A stretch of 64,000 nucleotides of DNA. It comes from Streptomyces himalayensis subsp. himalayensis. GTDB lineage: Bacteria; Actinomycetota; Actinomycetes; Streptomycetales; Streptomycetaceae. Positions within the stretch are counted from its first letter, which is position 1. Every line of letters begins with the position of its first letter. The stretch spans positions 310,001 to 374,000 of the forward strand of contig NZ_JACEHE010000005.1 in the NCBI RefSeq assembly GCF_013778455.1, in the 5' to 3' direction. Both the position numbers and the translations under genes were made by a program. Positions 33,930 to 43,695 of the stretch are shown here, in pieces. The notes below the pieces were generated by a model, which was not told where the DNA came from, did no database searches, and worked only from the letters and a program-made list of their open reading frames with translations.

Positions 33930-34169
33930 CCGCGCACACCTCCGTGAGGGACGAGAAGGCCGGTTCCCAGGGGGAACCGGCCTGCACTGGATCGACCAGT
34001 GTACGACTCGTCCGCGGTGCGCGCTCTGTGACATTTTTTCGCGCGTGTCACCGCGTGTTCTGCGGGTACCCGCTCAGGGCGCGAGTACCCGCCCGGCGGG
34101 CGCGACCACCCGCCCGGCGGCAAAGACCCGCAACCGGTGCGGTGCCCGCAGGCGCTGCGAGTGCCTGCG

Positions 34170-37100
34170 CTACCGCGCGTTGAAGTACTTCGCCTCCGGA
34201 TGGTGGATGACGATGGCGTCGGTGGACTGCTCGGGGTGGAGCTGGAACTCCTCCGACAGCTGGACGCCGATGCGTTCCGGCTCGAGGAGCTCGGCGATCT
34301 TGGCGCGGTCCTCGAGGTCGGGGCAGGCGCCGTAGCCGAGCGAGAAGCGGGCGCCACGGTACTTCAGTGCGAACATCTCTTCGATGTCGGCCGGATCCTC
34401 ACCGGCGAAGCCCAACTCGGAACGCACGCGCGCGTGCCAGTACTCCGCGAGCGCCTCGGCCAACTGCACCGACAGACCGTGCAGTTCCAGGTAGTCGCGG
34501 TAGGAGTCGGACGCGAACAGCTTCGCCGTTTCCTCCCCGATCCGCGAGCCGACCGTGACGACCTGCAGGCCGACGACGTCGGTCTCGCCTGACTCCTCCG
34601 GACGGAAGAAGTCCGCCAGGCACAGCCGCCGGCCGCGGCGCTGGCGCGGGAAGGTGAAGCGGGTGCGCTCGTTGCCCTGCTCGTCGAGGATGATCAGGTC
34701 CTCGCCCTTGGACACGCACGGGAAGTACCCGTAGACCACGGCCGCTTCCAGCAGGTTCTTGGTCTGCAGCTCGTCCAGCCAGCCCCGCAGCCGCGGCCGC
34801 CCCTCACTCTCGACAAGCTCGTCGTACGTGGGCCCGTCGCCGGTACGGGCCTGCTTCAGGCCCCACTGGCCCTTGAACAGCGCGCCTTCGTCGAGCCAGG
34901 AGGCGTACTCCTTGAGCTGGATGCCCTTGACGACGCGGGTGCCCCAGAACGGCGGGTTGGGGACGGGATTGTCGACAGCCACGTCCGAGCGCACGGCGCC
35001 CTCTTCAGGACGCTCCTCGACCTGGACCGTGGCCGCCCGCACCCGGCGCTGCTTCAGCTCGGGCAGGGCCGCGCCGGGCACGCCCCGCTTGACCCCGATC
35101 AGGGCGTCCATCAACCGCAGCCCCTCGAAGGCGTCGCGGGCGTAGCGCACCTCGCCCTCGTAGATCTCGTGCAGGTCCTGCTCCACGTATGCGCGGGTCA
35201 GCGCCGCGCCGCCGAGGATGACCGGGTACTGGGCGGCCAGCTTGCGCTGGTTCAGCTCCTCCAGGTTCTCCTTCATGATCACCGTGGACTTCACCAGGAG
35301 CCCGGACATGCCGATGACGTCGGCTCGGTGCTCCTCGGCGGCCTCGAGGATCGCGGAGACGGGCTGCTTGATGCCCAGGTTCACGACGTTGTAGCCGTTG
35401 TTCGACAGGATGATGTCGACCAGGTTCTTGCCGATGTCGTGGACGTCGCCGCGCACGGTGGCCAGGACGATGGTGCCCTTGCCCTCCGCGTCCGACTTCT
35501 CCATGTGCGGCTCGAGGTAGGCCACGGCGGCCTTCATGACCTCGGCGGACTGCAGTACGAAGGGCAGCTGCATCTGGCCGGAGCCGAACAGCTCGCCGAC
35601 GACCTTCATGCCGTCGAGCAGGGTCTCGTTGACGATGTCGAGGGCCGGGCGCTCCTGGAGCGCCTCGTCGAGGTCGGCCTCCAGGCCGTTGCGCTCGCCG
35701 TCGATGATGCGGCGATTGAGGCGCTCGTCCAGTGGCAGCGCCGCCAGCTCTTCGGCCTTGCCCGCCTTCAGCGACTTCGCCGTGGCGCCCTCGAACAGCT
35801 GCATGAGCTTCTGCAGCGGGTCGTAGCCCTCCGAGCGGCGGTCGTAGATCAGGTCGAGGGCGGTGGTGACCTGCTCCTCATCGAACCGGGCGATCGGCAG
35901 GATCTTGCTCGCGTGCACGATTGCCGAGTCGAGCCCCGCCTTGACGCACTCGTCCAGGAAGACCGAGTTGAGCAGGATCCGGGCGGCCGGGTTGAGGCCG
36001 AAGGAGATGTTCGACAGACCCAGTGTGGTCTGTACGTCCGGATGGCGGCGCTTGAGCTCGCGGATCGCCTCGATGGTGGCGATGCCGTCCTTGCGGGACT
36101 CCTCCTGGCCGGTGCAGATCGTGAAGGTGAGGGTGTCGATGAGGATGTCCGACTCGTGGATGCCCCAGTTCGTCGTCAGGTCCTCGATCAGCCGCTCGGC
36201 GATCGCCACCTTGGTCTCGACGGTGCGGGCCTGGCCCTCCTCGTCGATGGTCAGCGCGATCAGCGCGGCGCCGTGCTCCTGTGCGAGGCGGGTGACCTTC
36301 GCGAAGCGCGACTCGGGCCCGTCGCCGTCCTCGTAGTTGACGGAGTTGATGACCGCCCGGCCGCCCAGCTTCTCCAGGCCGGCCCGGATGACGTCGACCT
36401 CGGTGGAGTCCAGGACGATCGGCAGCGTGGAGGCGGTGGCGAAGCGTCCGGCGAGCTCCTCCATGTCGGCGACGCCGTCGCGGCCCACGTAGTCGACGCA
36501 CAGGTCGAGCATGTGCGCGCCCTCGCGGATCTGATCGCGGGCCATCTCGACGCAGTCGTCCCAGCGGCCCTCGAGCATGGCCTCACGGAACTTCTTCGAG
36601 CCGTTGGCGTTGGTGCGCTCGCCGATGGCCAGGTACGAGGTGTCCTGGCGGAACGGAACCGTCTGGTACAGCGAAGCCGCGCCCGGCTCAGGCTGCGGCT
36701 GCCGCTCGGTCGGGGTGAGGTCCCGCACCCGCTCGACGACCTGGCGCAGGTGCTCCGGCGTCGTACCGCAGCAGCCGCCGACGAGGGAGAGGCCGTACTC
36801 CTGTACGAAGGTCTCCTGGGCGTCGGCCAGTCCCTCCGGGCCGAGCGGGAAGTGCGCGCCGTCCTTGGTGAGCACCGGCAGACCCGCGTTCGGCATGCAG
36901 AGCAGCGGAATACGGGAATGGCGTGTGAGATAGCGCAGGTGCTCGCTCATCTCCGCGGGGCCGGTCGAGCAGTTCAGGCCGATCATGTCGATGCCCAGCG
37001 GCTCCAGCGCCGTCAGCGCCGCACCGATCTCCGAACCCAGCAGCATCGTGCCGGTGGTCTCGAACGCCATCGAGCACAGCAGGGGCACCTCGATGCCGGT

Positions 37101-37688
37101 CGCCTCCATCGCGCGCCGGGCACCGAGGATCGAGGACTTGGTCTGGAGCAGGTCCTGAGTGGTCTCCACGATCAGGGCGTCCGCTCCCCCGGCGAGCAGA
37201 CCCTCGGCGTTGGCCTGGAAGCCGTCGCGCAGGGTCCTGTAGCCGACGTGGCCGAGGGTCGGCAGCTTCGTGCCCGGGCCGATCGAACCCAGTACCCAGC
37301 GCTGGCGGCCGTCGCGGGCACCGAACTCGTCGGCGGCCTCGCGGGCGATGCGGGCCCCGGCCTCGGAGAGCTCGTACACCCGGTCGGAGATGTCGTACTC
37401 GGCCATGGCCGTGCGGTTCGCCCCGAAGGTGTTCGTCTCCACGCAGTCCACGCCCACGGCGAAGTACGCCTCATGGACGGAGCGGACGATGTCCGGGCGG
37501 GTGATGTTCAGGATCTCGTTGCAGCCTTCGAGGTTCTCGAAGTCCTCGAGGGTCGGGTCCTGGGCCTGGAGCATCGTGCCCATCGCACCGTCGGCCACCA
37601 CTACGCGGGTGGCGAGTGCTTCGCGCAGGGCCCCTGCCCGGGCGCGGCTGTCGGAGGGGACGGTGGAAGGGGTCGGCAACGAGGCCAT
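34170..37688 (-). CDS. metH: Cobalamin-dependent methionine synthase
   Basis: 1172 aa from ATG 37688 (GGGAG 7 nt upstream), full length. It transfers a methyl group from 5-methyltetrahydrofolate to homocysteine through cobalamin. Modules in order: homocysteine domain (VVVADGAMGTMLQ, zinc site LVGGCCGTTPEH), pterin domain (LAIGERTNANGSKKFREAML), helical cap (about 640-735), B12 domain with the DVHDIGKN His ligand (about 770-800) and GMSGLLVKSTVIMKENLEEL, and the reactivation domain (AEYWHARVRSELGF, SLGYGACPDLEDR). Divergent from gylR, 260 bp between starts. No cobalamin riboswitch was recognised in that gap. Confidence 0.97.
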   Translation of the reverse strand: MASLPTPSTVPSDSRARAGALREALATRVVVADGAMGTMLQAQDPTLEDFENLEGCNEILNITRPDIVRSVHEAYFAVGVDCVETNTFGANRTAMAEYDISDRVYELSEAGARIAREAADEFGARDGRQRWVLGSIGPGTKLPTLGHVGYRTLRDGFQANAEGLLAGGADALIVETTQDLLQTKSSILGARRAMEATGIEVPLLCSMAFETTGTMLLGSEIGAALTALEPLGIDMIGLNCSTGPAEMSEHLRYLTRHSRIPLLCMPNAGLPVLTKDGAHFPLGPEGLADAQETFVQEYGLSLVGGCCGTTPEHLRQVVERVRDLTPTERQPQPEPGAASLYQTVPFRQDTSYLAIGERTNANGSKKFREAMLEGRWDDCVEMARDQIREGAHMLDLCVDYVGRDGVADMEELAGRFATASTLPIVLDSTEVDVIRAGLEKLGGRAVINSVNYEDGDGPESRFAKVTRLAQEHGAALIALTIDEEGQARTVETKVAIAERLIEDLTTNWGIHESDILIDTLTFTICTGQEESRKDGIATIEAIRELKRRHPDVQTTLGLSNISFGLNPAARILLNSVFLDECVKAGLDSAIVHASKILPIARFDEEQVTTALDLIYDRRSEGYDPLQKLMQLFEGATAKSLKAGKAEELAALPLDERLNRRIIDGERNGLEADLDEALQERPALDIVNETLLDGMKVVGELFGSGQMQLPFVLQSAEVMKAAVAYLEPHMEKSDAEGKGTIVLATVRGDVHDIGKNLVDIILSNNGYNVVNLGIKQPVSAILEAAEEHRADVIGMSGLLVKSTVIMKENLEELNQRKLAAQYPVILGGAALTRAYVEQDLHEIYEGEVRYARDAFEGLRLMDALIGVKRGVPGAALPELKQRRVRAATVQVEERPEEGAVRSDVAVDNPVPNPPFWGTRVVKGIQLKEYASWLDEGALFKGQWGLKQARTGDGPTYDELVESEGRPRLRGWLDELQTKNLLEAAVVYGYFPCVSKGEDLIILDEQGNERTRFTFPRQRRGRRLCLADFFRPEESGETDVVGLQVVTVGSRIGEETAKLFASDSYRDYLELHGLSVQLAEALAEYWHARVRSELGFAGEDPADIEEMFALKYRGARFSLGYGACPDLEDRAKIAELLEPERIGVQLSEEFQLHPEQSTDAIVIHHPEAKYFNAR

Positions 37689-37696
37689 GTAGTGCT

Positions 37697-37757
37697 CCCT
37701 GGAGTGCGACGGCTGTCGGCTTTGCGCCCTTCTCGTGGAGGACGCACTCCGCCAGGG
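37697..37757 (-). promoter_or_regulatory. Leader inverted repeat just upstream of metH
   Basis: CCCTGGAGTGC (37697-37707) and GCACTCCGCCAGGG (37744-37757) could pair around 36 nt in the metH 5' leader. The left arm overlaps the GGGAG ribosome site, so the fold would hide it. This is a possible translational control element; it shows no known riboswitch core. Confidence 0.4.
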
Positions 37758-37897
37758 TAGCCGGGACGGCCGTCCGCCCGTACGCGCGTCCACGAGCCGG
37801 ACGGGCCGCCTGATCAGGCAGGCTGCCAGATTACGCTCCCGGACCGGCGTGCCCCACGGCACGGGGCTGGTCGCGCAGTTCGGCAACGACCGATAAT

Positions 37898-37914
37898 GTT
37901 CGTCATTGTCGAAC
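37898..37914. promoter_or_regulatory. Candidate GylR operator upstream of gylR
   Basis: GTTCG, 7 nt, CGAAC; contains CATTGTCGAAC (37904-37914). The same 11-mer occurs upstream of glpF (39026-39036), the other expected GylR target. It lies 35 bp before the gylR ATG, where binding would give autoregulation. Confidence 0.6.
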
Positions 37915-37948
37915 GCTGTTGGTCGAGGGGATGGGAGGGCGGGCTACG

Positions 37949-38713
37949 ATGGCGAAGAACATCCAGTCGCTGGAAAGGGCGGCCGCAATGCTGCGTCTGC
38001 TCGCGGGTGGCGAGCGCCGGCTGGGCCTCTCGGACATCGCCTCCTCCCTCGGCCTCGCCAAGGGTACGGCCCACGGCATCCTGCGCACCCTGCAGCAGGA
38101 GGGTTTCGTCGAGCAGGACGCCGCTTCGGGCCGCTATCAGCTGGGCGCCGAGCTGCTCCGGCTCGGCACGACGTATCTGGACGTCCACGAGCTGCGGGCC
38201 CGCGCCCTGGTGTGGACCGACGATCTGGCCAGGTCGAGCGGCGAGAGCGTCTACCTGGGCGTCCTGCACCAGCAGGGCGTGCTGATCGTGCACCACGTCT
38301 TCCGCCCCGACGACAGCCGCCAGGTGCTGGAGGTCGGCGCCATGCAGCCGCTGCACTCCACAGCCCTGGGCAAGGTCCTGTCCGCGTACGACCCGGTGGC
38401 GCACAGCGAGGTCATGGAGGCCGAGCGCAAGGCGTTCACCTCGCGGACCGTCAGCGACTCCGACGGCTTCGAGAGCGTGCTCGATCTGACCCGCGCGCGC
38501 GGGTACGCAGCGGATGTCGAGGAGACCTGGGAGGGCGTGGCGTCGATCGCCGCCCCGATCCACGACCGGCGGCGCATGCCCGTCGGCGCGGTGGGCATCA
38601 CGGGCGCTGTGGAGCGGGTCTGCCTGGACGGGCAGCTGCGCCACGAGCTCATAGCGGCGGTTAGGGACTGTGCCCGCGCTGTGTCCCGGGATCTGGGCGC
38701 GAGCCGGTTCTGA
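37949..38713 (+). CDS. gylR: IclR-family glycerol operon regulator GylR
   Basis: 254 aa from ATG 37949 (GGGAGGGCGGG upstream). The N-terminal winged helix (ERAAAMLRLLAGGERRLGLS, SDIASSLGLAKGTAHGILRT) precedes the IclR effector domain (RQVLEVGAMQPLHSTALGKV, GYAADVEETWEGVASIAAPI, DRRRMPVGAVGITGAVERV). In Streptomyces GylR represses its own gene and the glycerol genes until glycerol (or its phosphate) is present. glpF, glpK and glpD follow on the same strand, and a shared 11-bp motif before gylR and before glpF supports this. A hairpin (38791-38819) ends the gylR transcript. Confidence 0.92.
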   Translation: MAKNIQSLERAAAMLRLLAGGERRLGLSDIASSLGLAKGTAHGILRTLQQEGFVEQDAASGRYQLGAELLRLGTTYLDVHELRARALVWTDDLARSSGESVYLGVLHQQGVLIVHHVFRPDDSRQVLEVGAMQPLHSTALGKVLSAYDPVAHSEVMEAERKAFTSRTVSDSDGFESVLDLTRARGYAADVEETWEGVASIAAPIHDRRRMPVGAVGITGAVERVCLDGQLRHELIAAVRDCARAVSRDLGASRF

Positions 38714-38790
38714 CCGTTCTGACCGTTCGCCGCCGGTCCGCCTGAGTACCACTGAAACCGATGCCGACTCGGTGACCGACGTACCCCATC

Positions 38791-38819
38791 AGGGCCCGTG
38801 CAGCGCATGCGCGGGCCCT
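38791..38819 (+). terminator. Terminator after gylR
   Basis: AGGGCCCG / CGGGCCCT 8-bp stem with a 13-nt loop, 78 bp past the gylR stop. Confidence 0.65.
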
Positions 38820-38843
38820 CGGCGCGCAGGCCGCCGACAACAG

Positions 38844-38918
38844 GTGCGAGGTGAGCGCACCCGACGCCCGGTGCGAGGTGAGCGCATCTCCACGACGCCC
38901 GGTGCGAGGTGATCCCAC
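38844..38918. repeat. Three short repeats before the glpF promoter
   Basis: GTGCGAGGTGAGCGCAC (38844), GTGCGAGGTGAGCGCAT (38871) and GTGCGAGGTGATCCCAC (38902). The first unit is itself an inverted repeat (GTGCG-N7-CGCAC). They lie in the 450-bp gylR-glpF gap, between the gylR terminator and the glpF operator, and could be extra binding sites. Nothing else coding is seen in this gap. Confidence 0.65.
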
Positions 38919-39025
38919 TGCGCGCGCCGCCCCGCTGATCAAGGCCGGGATAACGATCGGATTTTCCGGCGCCGGAACCTCTTGACGATCCCGCGGCCTC
39001 GGACAAGACTCCGTCCATCGGTCGG

Positions 39026-39057
39026 CATTGTCGAACACCTACCGGTAAACGCGGTAG
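39026..39057 (+). promoter_or_regulatory. Candidate GylR operator upstream of glpF
   Basis: CATTGTCGAAC (39026-39036), identical to the site before gylR, followed at once by the perfect inverted repeat CTACCG-N7-CGGTAG (39039-39057). It lies about 110 bp before the glpF start. Two adjacent sites would suit cooperative repression. Confidence 0.6.
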
Positions 39058-39163
39058 AGTGCCCGACGCCAGGGCCGCCACAAACGCCCTCACCCCGAGG
39101 GCGCGAACCACCGGAGGGACCCGGGGTTCGCCTTCCCCTGGACGAAGGACAAAGGAGTCGCGG

Positions 39164-39952
39164 GTGTCCAGCTCCGACATCTTCATCGGCGAGACGATAG
39201 GTACCGCCGTACTCATCCTGCTCGGCGGTGGCGTGTGCGCCTCCGTCACACTGAAGGCCTCCAAGGCACGCAACGCCGGCTGGCTGGCCATCACCTTCGG
39301 GTGGGGCTTCGCGGTCCTCACCGCGGTCTACACCTCGGCGCCGCTCTCCGGTGCCCACCTCAACCCGGCCGTCACCCTCGCCCTCGCGATCAAGGACAAC
39401 GACTGGAGCAACGTCCCCGCCTACTGGGCGGGACAGCTGCTCGGCGCCATGATCGGCGCCGCCCTGGTCTGGGTCGCGTACTACGGACAGTTCCTCGCCC
39501 ACCTCACCGACCGCGAGATCGTCGGCGGACCGGGCGCACAGGACACCAAGTCCGTCGAGGCACAGGAGGCTCAGGCCGGACCGGTGCTCGGCATCTTCTC
39601 CACCGGCCCCGAGATCCGGAACGCGGTTCAGAACCTGGCCACCGAGATCCTCGGCACCATCGTGCTGGTCCTCGCGGTCCTCACCCAGGGCCTCAACGAC
39701 AGCGGCAAGGGCCTCGGCACCCTCGGAGCGCTGGTCACCGCCCTGGTCGTGGTCAGCATCGGTCTCTCGCTGGGCGGCCCGACGGGCTACGCGATCAACC
39801 CGGCCCGCGACCTCGGTCCGCGTATCGTGCACGCCCTTCTGCCCCTGCCCAACAAGGGCGGCTCCGACTGGGGCTACGCCTGGGTCCCGGTCGTCGGCCC
39901 CTTGGTCGGCGGCGCGATCGCCGCAGGCATCTACAACGTTGCTTTCGCTTAG
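39164..39952 (+). CDS. glpF: Glycerol uptake facilitator GlpF
   Basis: 262 aa from GTG 39164 (AAAGGAG 8 nt upstream). A MIP-family channel: six membrane segments with two pore loops, [14 protein letters not shown] and [13 protein letters not shown]. The Asp after the second NPAR marks the glycerol-conducting rather than water-specific branch. It lets glycerol diffuse in, to be trapped by the kinase encoded next. First gene of glpF-glpK-glpD, the Streptomyces gylCAB arrangement; gap to glpK 147 nt. Confidence 0.95.
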   Translation: MSSSDIFIGETIGTAVLILLGGGVCASVTLKASKARNAGWLAITFGWGFAVLTAVYTSAPLSGAHLNPAVTLALAIKDNDWSNVPAYWAGQLLGAMIGAALVWVAYYGQFLAHLTDREIVGGPGAQDTKSVEAQEAQAGPVLGIFSTGPEIRNAVQNLATEILGTIVLVLAVLTQGLNDSGKGLGTLGALVTALVVVSIGLSLGGPTGYAINPARDLGPRIVHALLPLPNKGGSDWGYAWVPVVGPLVGGAIAAGIYNVAFA

Positions 39953-40099
39953 AGCCGCCGAGCTGCTGAGCCGCTGCGCCGCCGCACCACAGCGCTTCAC
40001 GGCCACGCACCCAGAGCTTCCAGAGCCGCAAGCAATACGTCGTAAGCCAGCCCGACACATGTCGCCAGCCCCCCATATACGGACTTCCAGGAGCACACC

Positions 40100-41680
40100 G
40101 TGACCGACGCACACACCGCCGGCCCCCTCTCCCACGGCGCAGGGGCACATTCCCACGGCGCAGGGCCGTTCATCGCGGCCATCGACCAGGGCACCACGTC
40201 CAGCCGCTGCATCGTCTTCGACCGGGACGGCCGCATCGTCTCCGTCGACCAGAAGGAGCACGAGCAGATCTTCCCCAAGCCGGGCTGGGTCGAGCACGAC
40301 GCCGCCGAGATCTGGACGAACGTCCAGGAGGTCGTCGCCGGAGCCATCGCCAAGGCCGGCATCACCCGTGACGACATCAAGGCGATCGGCATCACCAACC
40401 AGCGCGAGACGACGCTGCTGTGGGACAAGAACACCGGCGAGCCGGTCCACAACGCCATCGTCTGGCAGGACACCCGCACCGACGCCCTGTGCAAGGATCT
40501 CGGCCGCAACGTCGGCCAGGACCGTTTCCGCCGCGAGACGGGCCTCCCCCTCGCCTCGTACTTCGCCGGCCCGAAGGCCCGCTGGCTGCTTGACAACGTC
40601 GACGGCCTCGACGAGCGCGCCGAGCGGGGCGACATCCTCTTCGGCACGATGGACTCATGGGTCATCTGGAACCTGACCGGTGGTGTCAACGGCGGCGTGC
40701 ACGTCACTGACGTCACCAACGCATCGCGCACCCTGCTGATGAACCTCCACGAGATGCAGTGGGACGAGCGCATCTGCGCCTCCATCGGCGTCCCGATGCA
40801 GATGCTGCCGGAGATCCGCTCCTCCGCCGAGGTGTACGGCGAGGTCAAGGGCGGCAAGCTCGGCGACCTCCTGGGCGGCATCCCCGTCGCCTCCGCGCTC
40901 GGCGACCAGCAGGCGGCCCTGTTCGGCCAGACCTGCTTCAGCGAGGGCGAGGCCAAGTCGACGTACGGCACCGGCACCTTCATGCTGATGAACACCGGCG
41001 ACAAGGTCATCAACTCGTACAGCGGACTGCTGACCACCGTCGGCTACCAGATCGGCGACCAGGACCCGGTCTACGCGCTCGAGGGTTCGATCGCCGTCAC
41101 CGGCTCCCTGGTGCAGTGGATGCGCGACCAGATGGGCCTGATCAGCACGGCCGCCGAGATCGAGACGCTGGCCTCCTCGGTCGAGGACAACGGCGGCGCC
41201 TACTTCGTGCCGGCCTTCTCCGGCCTGTTCGCCCCGTACTGGCGTTCCGACGCCCGCGGTGTGCTCGCCGGTCTGACCCGGTACGTCACCAAGGCGCACC
41301 TCGCGCGCGCGGTCCTCGAGGCCACCGCCTGGCAGACCCGTGAGATCACCGACGCCATGACCAAGGACTCCGGCGTCGAGCTCGCGGCGCTCAAGGTCGA
41401 CGGCGGCATGACCTCCAACAACCTGCTGATGCAGACGCTCTCGGACTTCCTGGACGCACCGGTCGTGCGTCCGATGGTCGCCGAGACCACCTGCCTCGGC
41501 GCCGCCTACGCCGCCGGCCTTGCCGTCGGCTTCTGGCCGGACACCGACGCGCTGCGCGCCAACTGGCGCCGGGCCGCCGAGTGGACCCCCCGTATGGACG
41601 CGGACAAGCGGGACCGCGAGTACAAGAGCTGGCTCAAGGCCGTCGAGCGGACCATGGGCTGGATCGAGGACGAGGAGTAA
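40100..41680 (+). CDS. glpK: Glycerol kinase
   Basis: 526 aa from GTG 40100 (AGGAGCACACC upstream). It makes sn-glycerol 3-phosphate from glycerol and ATP. FGGY fold: [20 protein letters not shown] (phosphate loop), [33 protein letters not shown] and [15 protein letters not shown]. About 25 residues longer than the E. coli enzyme, mainly through an N-terminal extension that repeats [13 protein letters not shown]. Typical Streptomyces GlpK begins close to the [13 protein letters not shown] segment. Second gene of the glycerol operon; glpD starts 8 nt after its stop. Confidence 0.96.
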   Translation: MTDAHTAGPLSHGAGAHSHGAGPFIAAIDQGTTSSRCIVFDRDGRIVSVDQKEHEQIFPKPGWVEHDAAEIWTNVQEVVAGAIAKAGITRDDIKAIGITNQRETTLLWDKNTGEPVHNAIVWQDTRTDALCKDLGRNVGQDRFRRETGLPLASYFAGPKARWLLDNVDGLDERAERGDILFGTMDSWVIWNLTGGVNGGVHVTDVTNASRTLLMNLHEMQWDERICASIGVPMQMLPEIRSSAEVYGEVKGGKLGDLLGGIPVASALGDQQAALFGQTCFSEGEAKSTYGTGTFMLMNTGDKVINSYSGLLTTVGYQIGDQDPVYALEGSIAVTGSLVQWMRDQMGLISTAAEIETLASSVEDNGGAYFVPAFSGLFAPYWRSDARGVLAGLTRYVTKAHLARAVLEATAWQTREITDAMTKDSGVELAALKVDGGMTSNNLLMQTLSDFLDAPVVRPMVAETTCLGAAYAAGLAVGFWPDTDALRANWRRAAEWTPRMDADKRDREYKSWLKAVERTMGWIEDEE

Positions 41681-41688
41681 GAAACCCC

Positions 41689-43314
41689 ATGAGCAGCCAG
41701 CCCACCCTGCAGACCGCGCCTGCCCTCGGTACGCACCCGGTCTCCGGCTCCCTCCCCGGCCGTGCCGAGACCCGGGAGCAGCTTTCCAAGGCGACGTACG
41801 ACCTTCTCGTCATCGGCGGCGGAATCCTGGGCATCTCCACCGCCTGGCATGCCGCGCAGTCAGGTCTGCGGGTGGCGCTGGTGGACGCCGGTGACTTCGC
41901 CGGTGCCACCTCCTCCGCCTCCTCCAAGCTGCTCCACGGGGGCTTGCGCTATCTGCAGACCGGCGCGGTGAAGCTGGTCGCGGAGAACCACTTCGAGCGC
42001 CGTGCGGTGTCCCGCCAGGTGGCACCGCACCTGTCCAACCCCCTCACCTTCTACCTGCCGGTCTACAAGGGCGGCCCGCACGGCGCGGCCAAGCTCGGCG
42101 CGGGAGTCTTCGCCTACTCGGCGCTGTCCGCGTTCGGCGACGGCGTCGGCCATGTGATCGGCCCGGCGAAGGCGCAGCGCGACGTGCCGGAGCTGCGCAC
42201 GGAGAACCTGAAGGCCGTGGCCGTGTACGGCGACGACCAGATGAACGACTCCCGTATGGCGCTGATGACGGTGCGCGCGGCGGTCGAGGCGGGTGCGGCC
42301 GTCCTCAACCACGCCGAGGTCACCGGCCTGCGCTTCACCAAGGGCCGGGTCACCGGCGCCGAACTGAAGGACCGCCTCGACGGCACCGAGTTCGGCGTCA
42401 CCGCCCGTCTCGTACTGAACGCGACCGGCCCCTGGGTCGACCACCTGCGCAGGATGGAGGACCCGAACGCGGCCCCGTCCATCCGCCTGTCGAAGGGCGC
42501 GCACCTCGTGCTCAAGCGCACCTCGCCGTGGAAGGCAGCGCTGGCCACTCCCATCGACAAGTACCGCATCACCTTCGCCCTCCCCTGGGAGGACATGCTG
42601 CTGCTGGGCACGACCGACGAGGAGTACGAGGGCGACCCGGCGGATGTCGCGGTCAACGAGCAGGACATCGCCCAGATACTCGACGAGGCGGCCTTCTCCG
42701 TCCGTGACCAGCAGCTGAAGCGGGAACTGATCACGTACGCCTTCGCCGGTCTGCGGGTGCTGCCGGGCGGCCCCGGCGACACGTCGAAGGCCAAGCGCGA
42801 GACGGTGGTGACCGAGGGCAAGGGCGGCATGCTGTCCGTCGCGGGCGGCAAGTGGACCACCTTCCGGCACATCGGCCGTACGGTCATGAACAAGCTGGCG
42901 GCCCTGCCAGGGCACCCGCTCGCCGACGACATGGAGCCCATGTCGCAGCTGCCGAAGAAGCTCCCGCTGCCGGGCATCTCCAACCCGCAGGCGGTCGCGC
43001 ACCGGCTGCTGGTGGACGGCGGCACCCCGGGCCCGCGCATGGCCGCCGACACCGCCAAGCACCTCGCCACGCACTACGGATCGCTGTCCTTCGACATCGC
43101 ACGGCTGGCGAACGAGAACCCGGAGCTGGGCGAGCGCATCCACCCCGACGCTCCGGAGATCTGGGCGCAGGTCGTCTACGCCCGCGACCACGAGTGGGCC
43201 GAGACGGCGGACGACGTGCTGCGCCGGCGGACGACGCTGACGATCCGGGGCCTGGACACGGAGGACGTACGGGCCAGGGTGAAGGACCTGCTGAACGCGG
43301 GGGACGCCGAGTAG
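41689..43314 (+). CDS. glpD: Glycerol-3-phosphate dehydrogenase, FAD-dependent
   Basis: 541 aa from ATG 41689, 8 nt after glpK. A membrane-associated flavoenzyme that oxidises glycerol 3-phosphate to dihydroxyacetone phosphate and passes electrons to quinone. FAD-binding YDLLVIGGGILGISTAWHAA (residues about 38-57), the family signature SSASSKLLHGGLRYLQTG, RMALMTVRAAVEAGA and SVAGGKWTTFRHIG. C-terminal cap domain (about 400-541). Completes the glycerol pathway; a hairpin (43374-43407) follows. Confidence 0.96.
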   Translation: MSSQPTLQTAPALGTHPVSGSLPGRAETREQLSKATYDLLVIGGGILGISTAWHAAQSGLRVALVDAGDFAGATSSASSKLLHGGLRYLQTGAVKLVAENHFERRAVSRQVAPHLSNPLTFYLPVYKGGPHGAAKLGAGVFAYSALSAFGDGVGHVIGPAKAQRDVPELRTENLKAVAVYGDDQMNDSRMALMTVRAAVEAGAAVLNHAEVTGLRFTKGRVTGAELKDRLDGTEFGVTARLVLNATGPWVDHLRRMEDPNAAPSIRLSKGAHLVLKRTSPWKAALATPIDKYRITFALPWEDMLLLGTTDEEYEGDPADVAVNEQDIAQILDEAAFSVRDQQLKRELITYAFAGLRVLPGGPGDTSKAKRETVVTEGKGGMLSVAGGKWTTFRHIGRTVMNKLAALPGHPLADDMEPMSQLPKKLPLPGISNPQAVAHRLLVDGGTPGPRMAADTAKHLATHYGSLSFDIARLANENPELGERIHPDAPEIWAQVVYARDHEWAETADDVLRRRTTLTIRGLDTEDVRARVKDLLNAGDAE

Positions 43315-43373
43315 GCGGCGCAGGACCGGCCGGGTAGGCGGGCCGAAACCGGCCGAGTGGGCGGCGCAGGACC

Positions 43374-43407
43374 GAGGGGCGGCTTCTACGGGGGGAAGTC
43401 GCCCCTC
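43374..43407 (+). terminator. Terminator after glpD, start of a 380-bp gap
   Basis: GAGGGGCGGCTTC / GAAGTCGCCCCTC stem (one mismatch) with an 8-nt loop. The rest of the gap to the GntR gene (43408-43647) shows no coding bias, repeat or element. Confidence 0.75.
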
Positions 43408-43647
43408 CGCCATGCCGCGCCCCGCCCTCTCTGACCGCTTCGCCGCAGAAGAGAAGACTGGCAGCGGCTTGGGAGGCCAGGCCGCGGCACAAGCGGCTGG
43501 AGCACGCCCTGCCCGACCGTCCCGCTGCGCCGGTGCGGACACCAGGACACGCCTCCCGGCTGCTCACCGGTCCGGGCCAGCCCGTCGAGCGGATCCGCAT
43601 CGAGCGCTTTGGCTGATCCAGGGGGTCCGAGCCGCATAATGGTCGCA

Positions 43648-43662
43648 AGACATCGGATGTCT
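43648..43662 (+). promoter_or_regulatory. Operator palindrome upstream of the GntR gene
   Basis: AGACATC-G-GATGTCT, perfect 7-bp arms, 34 bp before the GntR start. Two related sites lie upstream of the ABC importer (48096-48128), which points to self-regulation and regulation of the importer by the same protein. Confidence 0.75.
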
Positions 43663-43695
43663 CAGCGACGGGCCTGAGGTACAGGGAGGGCGGCG

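Noticed and set aside
35169-37760. Very long open frame antisense to metH
   Set aside because: It mirrors the GC-rich codon bias of metH, has no family motifs and reads as low-complexity Val/Leu/Gly/Asp; a shadow frame.
37700-37950. Cobalamin or SAM riboswitch upstream of metH
   Set aside because: No B12-box-like GCCACTG core or SAM-type pairing pattern could be found; only a simple inverted repeat is present.
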